Assembly: GCA_003344405.1 (NCBI GenBank) | Contig: NOWV01000171.1 | Span: 106,074-170,073, forward strand | Source of the DNA: Trichoplax sp. H2 | Taxonomy: Eukaryota; Placozoa; Uniplacotomia; Trichoplacea | Length of the DNA stretch: 64,000 nt | Reading direction: 5' to 3' | Translations under genes and position numbers: made by a program | The notes under the pieces: generated by a model | The model's input: the letters and a program-made list of their open reading frames with translations, nothing else | Databases searched by the model: none | What the model was told of the DNA's origin: nothing | Shown here: positions 1 through 11,626 of the stretch, piece by piece | Layout: every line of letters begins with the position of its first letter | Position numbering within the stretch: the first letter of the stretch is position 1

Positions 1-597
1 CACCCAACCGCTTATACTTTAGTTTTGTGTTGCTATGCGTTAGAATCAGTCGAAAAAAATCTGAAATCTAATAGGTCAATTGATACAGTTATGAAAACCG
101 TATCTGACATTGGGTATCATAAGGGTATGAAAGATTAGCCTTGAATGCATACGCGCATTTAATATGTATTTAATATGCATATATTCTGTAAACAATGTCT
201 TAACTACAATTCAGATTGAAATCCTTAATCAAATAAACAATAGATTGCCTCATTAACTTTTGTTAATCTGATAATTTAACGCCTAAATCGGTCATATCAT
301 TAATGATTTTACGTAATTTAATGGCTTAATGGAGGCCTTCTGCAATAGATTCTGATAAAATAATAAAACTGAATATACGTACGTATACCCGTAAATACAT
401 TTAGCTTCTCAACTTTGTTATAACTTACTTTTTTTCATTTCTACTTTCCATAAATCATTTTTGTAATACGTTCTATTTCTGTGCGATTTTTAGTCTTCCT
501 ATTGATATTTATGTCCTCTGCCAATGTCAAACACCTTCCAATTAAGCTATTATGACCTTAATAATATGTATGCCTTCACTAATGATGTTTATTCTAG
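1..597 (+). other. Intron of the first aminopeptidase-like gene (left part cut off)
   Basis: No coding exon is recognised here. The stretch ends in a polypyrimidine-type acceptor (AG at 596-597) that opens the first visible exon of the M1-like gene. In the sister gene at 11627-21067 the equivalent intron is about 3 kb and is preceded by one large exon coding for the cytoplasmic tail, membrane anchor and first beta domain. The matching exon here must therefore lie left of base 1, if it exists. Confidence 0.6.
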
Positions 598-3500
598 ATG
601 GGCAGTAGCAAGTCAATCTCAACCTAATTATGCCCGAAGAATAATTCCTTGCTTTGATGAACCATCCTTTCCGGCTGTCTTCGTTGTGAGTGTAATCGTA
701 TCGATGGACTATAGTGCAATATCAAATACTGAAATCCTAGATATACAGCCTTACAGCGTGAACAAGATTCGCATTAGATTTGATCGTAAGTCAATCGGCG
801 TAAAGTTGTTAAAATTAACAATGTAACAATAATAATTATTACACTCAAATAGCGCCATCAATCATGATAATATCCCCTTATTATATAGGGATTAAAGCTT
901 CAGTAATTTTTTTCTCGAAAATGTTTAATCATAAGCGATGAAGATTATTCTAACATAATTACCTTACAATATAAATCACAGTTGGATACCTTTATCACAT
1001 ATTCATCTTAGAATAAAAGCCAATTATAGTTTATCTATTCAATCTTGGCTACCATTAACCTTGACCTTCCAATTTTGTATATGTTGTTTTGGACGAAGCT
1101 GTACTGAACAATATTAATGAATTATTTATTACATCAGCTACTCATCGTATGCCAAGTTACTTTCTAAGTATCATTGTTCATAATTTCCGCCGGATTCAAC
1201 AAAAAACCAGGGCCGGATCCTCGGTATGTTACAATAAATTTTAGTTTTAATTATTATGAAATAACTATGAAACTTATTATCATTATAATTATCATTCAAA
1301 CCCTGTCCTCAGATTCGTATTTGGGCTAGAAGAGCAATCTACCAAGACGGGCAAAATGCTTTGACTGCAGCCGTAAATATAACGAATTATTTCGAAAAAA
1401 TACTAGCTATTAACTCTCCCTCAAATAAACAAGGTAAGAAAATAATACTGATTTTAAGAATTATTACTTTAGATAAATTGAAATAATTGGTTCTCAGGAT
1501 TGTGCTGATAGAACTATGGATATGCAGATGTATTATGAATAGCTTGCGCTTTTACTTTTGAGTAACGCGTACACTTGTAAAAATAAATCAAACTGACGAT
1601 ACGTTGAACATTTCATTAGATCATGTGGCACTTCCTACATTTACTGCAGATACCACCGCAAATTGGGGAGTCCTAATTTATCGGGAGGATTTTTTACTTG
1701 ATAACAATTCCTACTCTTCGTCAAAACAGCAGCAACGAATTGCAGTTACTGTTGCCTATCAAATTGCGCAAATGGTAATATATATTACACCGAAAATAAT
1801 TGTTTCAAATTGTGAAATTGACATTCGGCAATCTATTTTCATATTAGTTTCAGTTTCTTTGTTTGACATTTACAGATTATTTACAATATTCCTCTTAATT
1901 AATAAAAAAAATATTATGAGTGTAGCCACCTTACCAGACTAAAGAGTTTTAACGATGTTAAACTATATTTACAGTGGTTTGGAAGCTTACTAACAATTCG
2001 TAAATGGAACGATTTATGGCTTCCAGAATCACTCAGTTGCTTCTTCGAAATAGTTGGAGCAGCATATTACCAGCCTACATTCCAACTAGTAAGTATAGAA
2101 ATCATAACCTACAATGTATGCTGTATTTCATAATTCTCACATAACATTACTTCAAAGCCATATCATGGAATCGATTATACTCAAAGAATATGTTTATTGT
2201 AACCTATGGTTTATCAAATGACGGTTTACAATAGCAGAAATACCGAATTAAAGTGTTAAACTTTATTTACAATATTTTGGTGGGATCTATCCCTTCGTAT
2301 ATCACAGCATATAATAAATTTGTTACTATAAATTATCTGATGATGTTGCTTTGGGATCTAATTATGCTTAATCTTGCAGATGGGTCAATTCATTGTCGAT
2401 CATGTTCAGTTAGCTCAGAGAACAGAAGGAGTGCTTAATTCTTACCCCTTAGTATCGGCAACGGAGCATTCCCTGACGTTTTCGGATCCTATTTATTGCC
2501 ATAAGGTATCATATTTTTTAAGCAATTAAAATAAAGTTATTTCAGAACATAAACAAATTTAATTAATTTAATTTAAATAGTTTGAACAATATCGTAAAAG
2601 TTTTGATTTAATATATCATGAAGAATGATACTATAATTTTTAGATTTACGTATAACTCTGCATTTTTTATTATTAGCTGTCTACTTATGTTAATCGTAAT
2701 CCATGTTTGTTATTAGGGAGCTGCACTATTTCGTATGTTGCAAAATTACATAGGCGATACCAATTACCTACTTGGAATTACGGTTGTTACATTATTCTAT
2801 AGATCAAGTTTGATATAATCTCTTTAATTTTACAAGTTATCATGAGCCAAATTATGCGATCTTCTAGATCAACCATTCTAGTAAAGATTTGACAACTCAT
2901 GTGACGTAAAGTAAATTATGGTATGACTTTCTTATAGGATTACTTGAAGTATCACGCATATCGATTCGCGAATGCTGCTTCCTTATTTAATGCATTGACT
3001 AAGGTGAGTAAATATATTGGTACGAGACATGAACGCTTGCGTATAGTCTCGATAACCGTTGTTGCGAACGCTTTACTATTAAAGTATATTAGATATAGAA
3101 GCCAATATAGGCTGTTCGGAGCTATTTATGACTCTCCTGAATTTAAGATTTCAGCTTATCGATGCAATATAACTGTCGCTCATATTGAGATTAAGAATTA
3201 CATAAAGATCTAGATTACTATACATTACAGTACCGTATTTCACACACTTTAGCTAGAAAACGATTAGTTAAGATAATGATGTGCATGTAAGTAGTACGGT
3301 AATATATACGAATTCCAGCATAGGCAAAACAGCTCAGTGACAAATAATCGTGCTGTATTAATAGCACCAGTATGATGTTGCTATAATTTCATTATGTGTG
3401 GTTAAGTAACTAAACTGTCATTCCTGATTGAATAATGTTAAGGGTAAGGCTTATCTTAATACATCTATGTCCAATTCCCTTAGGCAACTAAGCACCAAAA

Positions 3501-6500
3501 AAATGTAGCTAATTTCATGCACCCCTGGATAACTCAAAGAGGCTATCCCATAGTTATAGTCCAGCGAGATCCACAAAATATTGACGGCGCCGTTTTAACT
3601 CAGCTTCCATTTACTTCGCCAGTTTGGTCTAAAAACAGGTATTTTCAAATTTAATCAGATTATCCGTTTTCTGTAATCATGTTATATAATTGAATATAAT
3701 TGAATACAAACATAACCAAATTTTAATACTTTAAATTAAGGCAAAGCTAAAGTCTACATTTAAAGATAACTATTTCATTCATACTACATTCTTTCAATTG
3801 CTCACATTAAAGTATTTTAATAATGCATTTTAGTGATGGATGGCACATTCCCTTCACTTGGTATTATGGAAGCTCTCCCAATAATATCTATCAAAAAGTA
3901 ATTAACAGGACCTCAGGTATCATGATCTAATTATTATATCAATCTACTTTTAATTAAATATATACTGGCAATGTCCTATAGTCCAAGTACATCTATTTAT
4001 AATATAGACTTTTATTATAGCTACTAAATAAAAATAAAATTTTAGTAGTATCACATACAAGCATGGCTATTACCTAAAACCTTGGTACAATTATAGCTTT
4101 TATAACACATTATCTGATTTTATTCCAGCAACTACTAAGATTTCTTGGCCCAGAAATACATGGATTAAAGCAAATTTTAATCAGTATGGATACTATCGCG
4201 TAAATTATCCGCTATCAAATTGGCACGCTATTTCATCTGCTCTTCAGTCTAATCCTCATGTAAGATAAAAAATCGAAGTTACATAACAAGTTACGATCTT
4301 GTTAAAATTTTATCGATCTATTTACGAAGTTAACTCTGATTTTTATAACAGCAAATGACGAAATTAGATATCTCCAGTTTAATGGATGATGCTTTTGAGC
4401 TTGCCAGGTAAGATAATCTATTATTTCGCTAACCAAGAAGTTTAGTGAGTGCTATTAATTACTTCTCTAGAAAATACTTACTGGACTGTTTAAATAGTCA
4501 CATAGTATATTGTAAAGTATGGTCAGTAAATTAAACCAATATCAATTTTCCTAATTTTGATCAGATATAATTATTTCACTAAGAGAATAGCTAAGTTACA
4601 AATTATCACGTTATTTTTATTGGTAGATAAGATACGACTTGACTGATACTGATAAATGAGGTGTAAGAAAGTACAACATAACGTTTCAGAATTAAAAATT
4701 AAACCATCTTTAATTATTTTTAGTTTGCGAAATTTAAGCTACTCAATTCCGCTTAATATGACCAAATATTTAAAACAAGAAACTACTTATTTGCCTTGGA
4801 AAACAGCCAATGTACATATGATGAATATCATGCAAGCATTTCTACTTCGACCATCGTACAATGCGTTTAAGGTAATTCTTCAATTAAAACGTGTTTCATA
4901 TGCTAGTATCCTATTTAATATTTACGCCATTGGTATAGTTTAAAGTGTCATAACTAGTGCTTTCTCATTAAGTCTTTAGCTGAGTTTTAAATGATCATCA
5001 AGACTTGATAGCTATCGTATACTATTGCACGTCTAAGAATCATTTATCATTGAATGTACATTTTCTTTTTATTCTAGAACTATTATACGAAAATTTTAAC
5101 ACCCGTGATCACCGTGGTTGGTTATCAAGATACAGGACATCATAACCATAAGTAACTAGCTCGCTTAATTATTTAATATCTTGATTTTATTTTTAACTAA
5201 CAATGACTCAGTTGGTCTTAACTGATAATAGTAATAGAAATATTTTTGCTATAATAATGACATTTATGAATTCGGATGATAGATTACTCCGATCTCTCGT
5301 CGTTAATTCAGCCTGTTTACTTGGCAATCAATCCTGCATTAATTATGCTTTAACAATGTTCAGAAATTATATGAATAATCCTGCAAACACAGCGTAAGAG
5401 TTAATTTCTACGAGATACAACCTTTGTAGTAATGATTAAATTATTGCGCAATAGATATTTATTTAGTGTATAGAGTTATTTCATGCCTCAAATAATCTTC
5501 TCTAGAATTCCAGCAAATCTGCGATCGGTGGTATTCCGTTATGGTATTCGATATGGTGGAGATGCAGAATGGAATTTTCTCTATAACCATTTCAAACATG
5601 CTTCAAATCTGAATGATAAAATTAGAATGATGCGTGCGCTATCATTTTCAACCCAGAAAGCTAATCTTCAAAGGTAAGAAGCGATTCTCCCCTATTGTTA
5701 CTATATCAGCAACTGTTGTGATAAAATAAAACACCTGAAGATGTAAAGTACAGTAGAGAGACTTTATAGTTTTTGCATAGCTACTGTATATATTATTATC
5801 AATAAGTAATGTACAAACAAGAACTAGGGTGCTTTTCTGATATGTACATTTGTGACTTTTTACGAGATTCTGAGGGTAACGTTGAGACTAACATTTTTTT
5901 CCTAAATACTGCAATATTAAGATAAGACTGAATCTCAGAAGTATAGTGTATGGTTAAATTACTGTAAGCTAATATTGCCGTGTGGATTATATCCAGTCTC
6001 TAAATTTACATTAATTAATTTTGGAGGGCTTTATACACTAATCATATAATTAAAAATTACAAAAGCTTCAATTTATTTAATTAACACCCAATTAATATAA
6101 AATAGACGTTGTAAAATTGTTTATACACAGATGACGTAAATATATCAACTATATTTACGGTATTTAAATAAATACTATTGCAATACCTTATTTCATGAAT
6201 GGCTACCTTTTAGTTAACATGTACGGTAGTATTCAAAAATACAGAAAGTTTGACAGAGCAAACAAAATTGTACTAAACTGTAAAGTAACACACTCGGAAA
6301 AAATTTACATTAATGTAATTAAAGGCGATTACAGTATGTCGAAGATATGACATAAGCTGAAGACGAGCGAAAATATTTTTACGCTAGCATTCAGTTCATT
6401 ATATTACGGACGTAAATAGGCCTGTATGTAAAGAAATTTAAATTCATATATGGAGTAAATCAGTTTAGCTGTAAGAAATTTAGGCTATTCGATATTATCG

Positions 6501-7185
6501 CTTAGCCATTTATCTATTATTAATAATATAATTTGATATGCGACAGTAATGCGTATATATTCGCACATTATTTTTATCTTAGGTACCTGAACGATTCTAT
6601 CGCAGATACACTGAATCCATCATACACACTAACAATACTTGACTGGGTAGCTCAGCAAGATATTGGAAGGAGCATAGCTTGGAATTTCGTACGGGCTAAT
6701 AAAAAATATTTTATGAACAGGTTAAACGGGAAAACAGTTCTCATATGATAATCTTTACGTTGGAGGATATGCAGTAATTTTCGGTTATCGTTCTCATTAA
6801 TAGTAATTGCTAAATGACAATCTTTTTAGATTTGGTACCGTAAGGGTCCCAACAGCGTCTATTTCTAAGCACTTTAATACTCAATTTTTATTCAATCAGG
6901 TCGGTAATAAATGCTTTAGAAATGGAAAGCGAATCTTTTAATTTCATCACAACATATCGATTTCTAATTGTAGTAGTACCATGTAGTCAAGTTGATGTAG
7001 TATTGATCTTGCACTCTTTCATATTGAAGGTACAACAATTTATGACAGCTAACCCCGACAAAAAGGTTAATGAATTTCCACTTCCTAAGAAACAAACGAT
7101 TCTTTTTAAGGTGCAAAAGAATATTGACTGGCTTCAGCACCACGAGACAACTTTGCAAAAGTGGTTCAATGATAACCTCAAATAG
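598..7185 (+). CDS. M1 aminopeptidase-like pseudoenzyme, 5' end outside the window
   Basis: Nineteen exons join in one open frame (736 codons plus TAG): 598-785, 1138-1223, 1313-1433, 1620-1774, 1975-2088, 2380-2505, 2717-2782, 2938-3003, 3484-3638, 3834-3916, 4129-4259, 4352-4407, 4724-4871, 5078-5151, 5283-5393, 5506-5673, 6583-6720, 6830-6899, 7030-7185. They align exon by exon with the intact M1 gene at 11627-21067; 13 exons have identical length and the other six differ by multiples of three. Family features kept: PCFDEP near the start, WFG..LT, the WNDLWL helix and a full ERAP1-C-like C-terminal half. The catalytic site is gone: GAMEN reads DTTAN (1649-1663) and HELAH reads YQIAQ (1757-1771), so both zinc His and the general-base Glu are lost. 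The third ligand Glu (2026-2028) and the active-site Tyr (2494-2496) remain. No stop, frameshift or broken splice site was found, so a retained non-catalytic protein (binding or regulatory role) is more likely than a decaying pseudogene. The anchor region is not visible. Weak point: the donor after 2782 reads GTTGTT. Confidence 0.88.
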
Positions 7186-10100
7186 TTTAATTTTAAATTA
7201 ACTTCAATTTTAAACATGGTATTATTTATTTATTCATTTAAGCACATAGAACAGTAAAGACTGATACTTATGCCAGAATTTGGCTTCAATAATATTTATT
7301 CTTACTCCTTATTCGATACTCCATTATTGAATGTAATATTTATCGTACTTCTATGAGTATTCTATTCCAAATAATATATTATTGTTTCTGTATGATTTAT
7401 GCAATTCTTTCTAAATTTTAATAGCGCAAGTTACTGTGTAACAGCCACTTAGTATTATAAATTCCAATATAAAATTTTGTTTTATTTTGTTTCAAGAGTA
7501 TGTGTACTTATCGTACAGCACATTATGTGATTCATTGTGCTGCACATTACGTGATTCATCCCTTCAATATTGCATTGTATAGTAAAGTAACTACGTAAAA
7601 TAATAATACCTCATACGACCAAGATTAATGCTGTACAGCAAATCTAAAGTTTGTATGCAATCGTTAAATATTATCTAATCAGCTTTTACAAAAATATATC
7701 AATATAGCCATTTACAGTTGCGTTGCTATACGATAAGTTTTGTGCATATTCTTTGCTCTTGTGCCTATGCTTGTATATATACACATTAGTGTGTGCTGGT
7801 ATGATAATATGAAAATGGATAAAATCTTAACTACGATTGATTGCCATTTATGTATTTATTTACATATTTATTGATCATTTATAATCCAAAATATTATGAC
7901 TTAAGTGCTACAACCATTATCAAGTTGTTACAGTATCAAACAAGTTTGCAGTTATACCTTTATCAAATGTTACCAAATAAAGTATGTATCAGTTATTGCA
8001 GTAAATGCAATTGTAATAACGCTAAATTTTCGATGTCTCCCAAGCTTTAAGCTATATGCAACGTAACCTTATTTAATACTTGGGTAAATGAATACACTGA
8101 TTCAATCTAGCAGTAAAATACTCAAGAAAAGATAATAATATCATAAACACGGGGAAAAATAGAAATGATAAAAAGTTTAATGTGCATGCTATTGAATATT
8201 GCAAGAGCCAATAACAAAAAATATAAAATTGTTAATCGAATACACAAGTAAAATAGCGTGTAAAGTAGATTAAAATACTTGATTAGAGTATCGCTGTATA
8301 CATTGTAGTAAGACAGAGACTAGTGAAAGATAAGAGAGAAGGACGGAGCGCTCATCCCACTCCATCAAGAAAGGAGTCTTGCAGTACAACTATTAAAATC
8401 AATTTCATTGGAATGGTGATCTGCTAATATTATTAGGCTAAAGGTCTTTTCTTATTAATTATATCCTCAAAGAATCAATTAAGCCATTTCATTGTGATGA
8501 ATATTCTCCTAAATACCTAACCAATTTAATACGGTATCTATTACACTGACATGTAAGGGCTCTATTATAGTGTCAATAAATTCGATCATTTAACTAATTG
8601 TCTTATAGTACGCTGATATATGGTAAACGTCTTAATGATAATTATGGATTACTAACACTGCTAATAAAATTATAGCATCGTAAAGTATTCCTGATATAAC
8701 GAGTAGGAAGTACGCGTACACGTATATTCAAGATTAATTTAGATTGAATCATATGGGATCACATTACAGACATCAATTAGTCGATATAATAGTACCATAG
8801 TGTGATTTAATTAAATTATTGATAACCTAATTACGTACACAAATCCATAAATATAAACCCTAGTTATCCTAAATCTTATTCCAAGATCATGTTATGAATG
8901 AGGTTACAAACTTTTCGTAATATGCACGTATTAAGTAGCAATTTCTACATACGAGCATACTGGCTTATATACTGCATTAATGTTTGTCTTTAAGTAGCTA
9001 TAAATTATTTCATTATCACTATTATTTGTAGTAATGCAATAGTAAACTTGCTCTAAAATGGATTTTGCTCTTCACTAGGCAAATTAAATGCTTCAAGAAT
9101 ACGATAATATAAATTGAATATCCATATAACCATTCACTATCATTCCTATTAATGTATGAATTCCTTAAGAATACTGACAAACAGAATGCCGTAATGTAAC
9201 AAAATTCGCTGATGATTAATTTGTATTTGACTGCATATGTAAATAAAGAATTACTAAAATTACTCTACCGAAAGTATCTTTACAAGCTGTACAGTATAGT
9301 ATAAGGTATTAATTCCAAAGTGATTCCAACATGACAGTTCCTGGCTTAATCTTACGTTAAGTGTGATATTTCGGAAGGTTGAGAGTTCGGCATTAGTCGC
9401 AATAAAGCACAATAGAATAGTTAACCAAAGAGTAACCTTTATTGAGCTAGTGTAAGAGAACAATCGTGTAAGATTATCGTGCGAGTAAGGACGTGACTAG
9501 TCGAATAACTATAGTAGTGTAGAATGGGTAAAGCGTGCAAGCTTACCGTGTAACTACCAGAACTAACTAACGAGATAGACGAAAGAAGATAGCTTTTATA
9601 ATGTTCCTTAGGAGCACAGCAGGAGGAAATTATTTATAGGCGCGAATGATTCTTGGAAATAGGTTACTTCTGTGTTAACGCTAATGCTACGGTATAAGTT
9701 AGCTAGAGTACAAGATATTTCCACTGAGTAAATTGTTAAATATAGATCATACATATTTAGAATTGTGTTACGGTCTTAGAATTACGCTACAGTCTAGTGA
9801 AAACGAATACTTTTACTAAAAATAGACTATATCGTATTTAGAAGTAAACACTACATTAAGCGCCTTTATTTTATGAATTTATTGTGGTTAACAGCCGTTT
9901 ATTGATCCTCAGCGGAATAATCGCTAACTGCTTATTAATGGATATTTTAGCGCTATCAACCATTCCTACTTCGCTTTTTTCTAAAGCAATAATACTTCCT
10001 GGATACGATGACCAATAGTTTTGTACTTGTAATTGTTATTATTAAAGGAAATAGTTGATCACGAAATGACCGATTGTCAGTGTTCACCTCATTCTACTCG

Positions 10101-11626
10101 TAAATTGAGTTTGAAATCGTATGCTCTGCTTTGTATGCTAAATTGGGTAATATATGTAATTTGCTTGTCACTACGAAAAAAGTTTATTTAAACATGAGAA
10201 TAGGTTCAAATTGTGCTACATTGAAGCGATCAACACCCTTCGGGCAATCTAGTTACCAATGTATAAATCCTGCATTAACAAAACAGGAATCCCGTAGTAA
10301 TCTTTATTTACACTCCTATAGGTCTAATTTAATCTTCTAGGAAAATATAGGATTTGTTTTTCTTCAGGTGTTGGCAATTGTTTTCTCTGCCAAAGTCATT
10401 TTGCTAAGTGAATTATTTAAAATTCGGCTTTGAAATGAGATCATTTTACTCTAATCTCGGTCCAGTGATTAATAACGGCCGACTACTAGTTTTTATTTAA
10501 CAATAGATCGAAAGGAATAACTGCTTTGAGAATTGCGCTCAATAAACTCTTAAACTAATGACCCTAAATTTTCACAAATAATAATGATCAAAGCAATGAT
10601 TCGTAAGCTTTGTCTATAAAAATTGTAACAGTATCAGCATTGTAACATAGGATTTTCCTAGACTTGATTTATTTATTTACTAGTAGGTGAAATTTTTTCG
10701 AGATTTGCTTGCCACCATCATCTCTGAGATCTATATTTCCTACTTTTAAACTGTTGAGTACAGCGTGAGCTTCTGTGGAATACTTTTCGTTCGAAAGTAT
10801 ATTGTAAGTTAATTCGTAACTATTCTTCTGATTCTTTGTTTTGTTAAAAGTAAGATAACGGATACTCTAATATGATCGGCAACAATTAATAGATATTGTT
10901 TATGCCACTTAATAATTATTGCGAAAGAGAATACTAAGATATGAATCCTGTTCGAGGAATTGATAGTCGAACTGTATTAATAATTGCGCGATAGTAGAGT
11001 GTTTTTAGTACAATTAGAACAATTTTGTTGGTGATGATGAGAAAATTCATCGCTTTGGCAAATGACGACAAGATCAACTTACCGTTCGAGAACGCTAATT
11101 ATACATTAATTAATAATCACTTGTATAAAGGACTACATTACGTTGGTAAGTGATTAGCATTACTATAGTCGGCGAAAACTTTAGATTGCAATGTTGTGGC
11201 TGTGAAACATATGACGACTATTTCAACAAAGACATATGCTGTATTTCATTAACATTGTTTACATGGGTATCATTGCACATATCATTAATAATTTTAGAGA
11301 AAAATCTTGAGCACTATTGTCAACGACCATAATTGCAAGCTACAATGTGCAGAGTAATCCCATTATTCTAACTTAAGCGTTATTTTAATTGGCTACTTTT
11401 AATTTACTTTATACAACAATAACTTGGATCGTTATTGGAGGATAACTCTATATTTGTAAATGATCCACTTCGCTTTGTATTTTTAAGCTTGGGTCGCTTA
11501 AAAATCTGTTTAGCGAGTCACGCGCTCGAAGTAGAAAAAGACCTGCTCAGAAGTAAAGCATTTAGCCTTGCGCTGACATCCGTACCAAACAGTCTATCAA
11601 CGTTGACAAATTCTCGTTAGTCAAAA
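7186..11626. other. Intergenic region between the first two aminopeptidase genes
   Basis: No gene can be supported with confidence. Two weak signals are described as findings: a minus-strand stretch at 9260-9600 with a signal-peptide-like reading frame, splice-like sites and a TATA-like box, and a plus-strand stretch at 11034-11332 with a CCG motif resembling the large loop of tetraspanins. The first AATAAA after the upstream gene is near 7975, rather far from its stop at 7185. The last 200 bases should hold the promoter and 5' UTR of the next gene, but no clear TATA box was seen. Confidence 0.5.

Noticed and set aside
2783-2788. Weak donor GTTGTT after exon 2717-2782 as evidence of a broken gene
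   Set aside because: The exon length equals that of the sister exon and the phase continues cleanly; GT is present. A weak donor alone is not proof of loss.
598-7185. The first M1 copy as an ordinary decaying pseudogene
   Set aside because: All 19 exons are in frame, lengths match the active sister modulo three, and every intron keeps GT/AG. Changes concentrate at the catalytic motifs.
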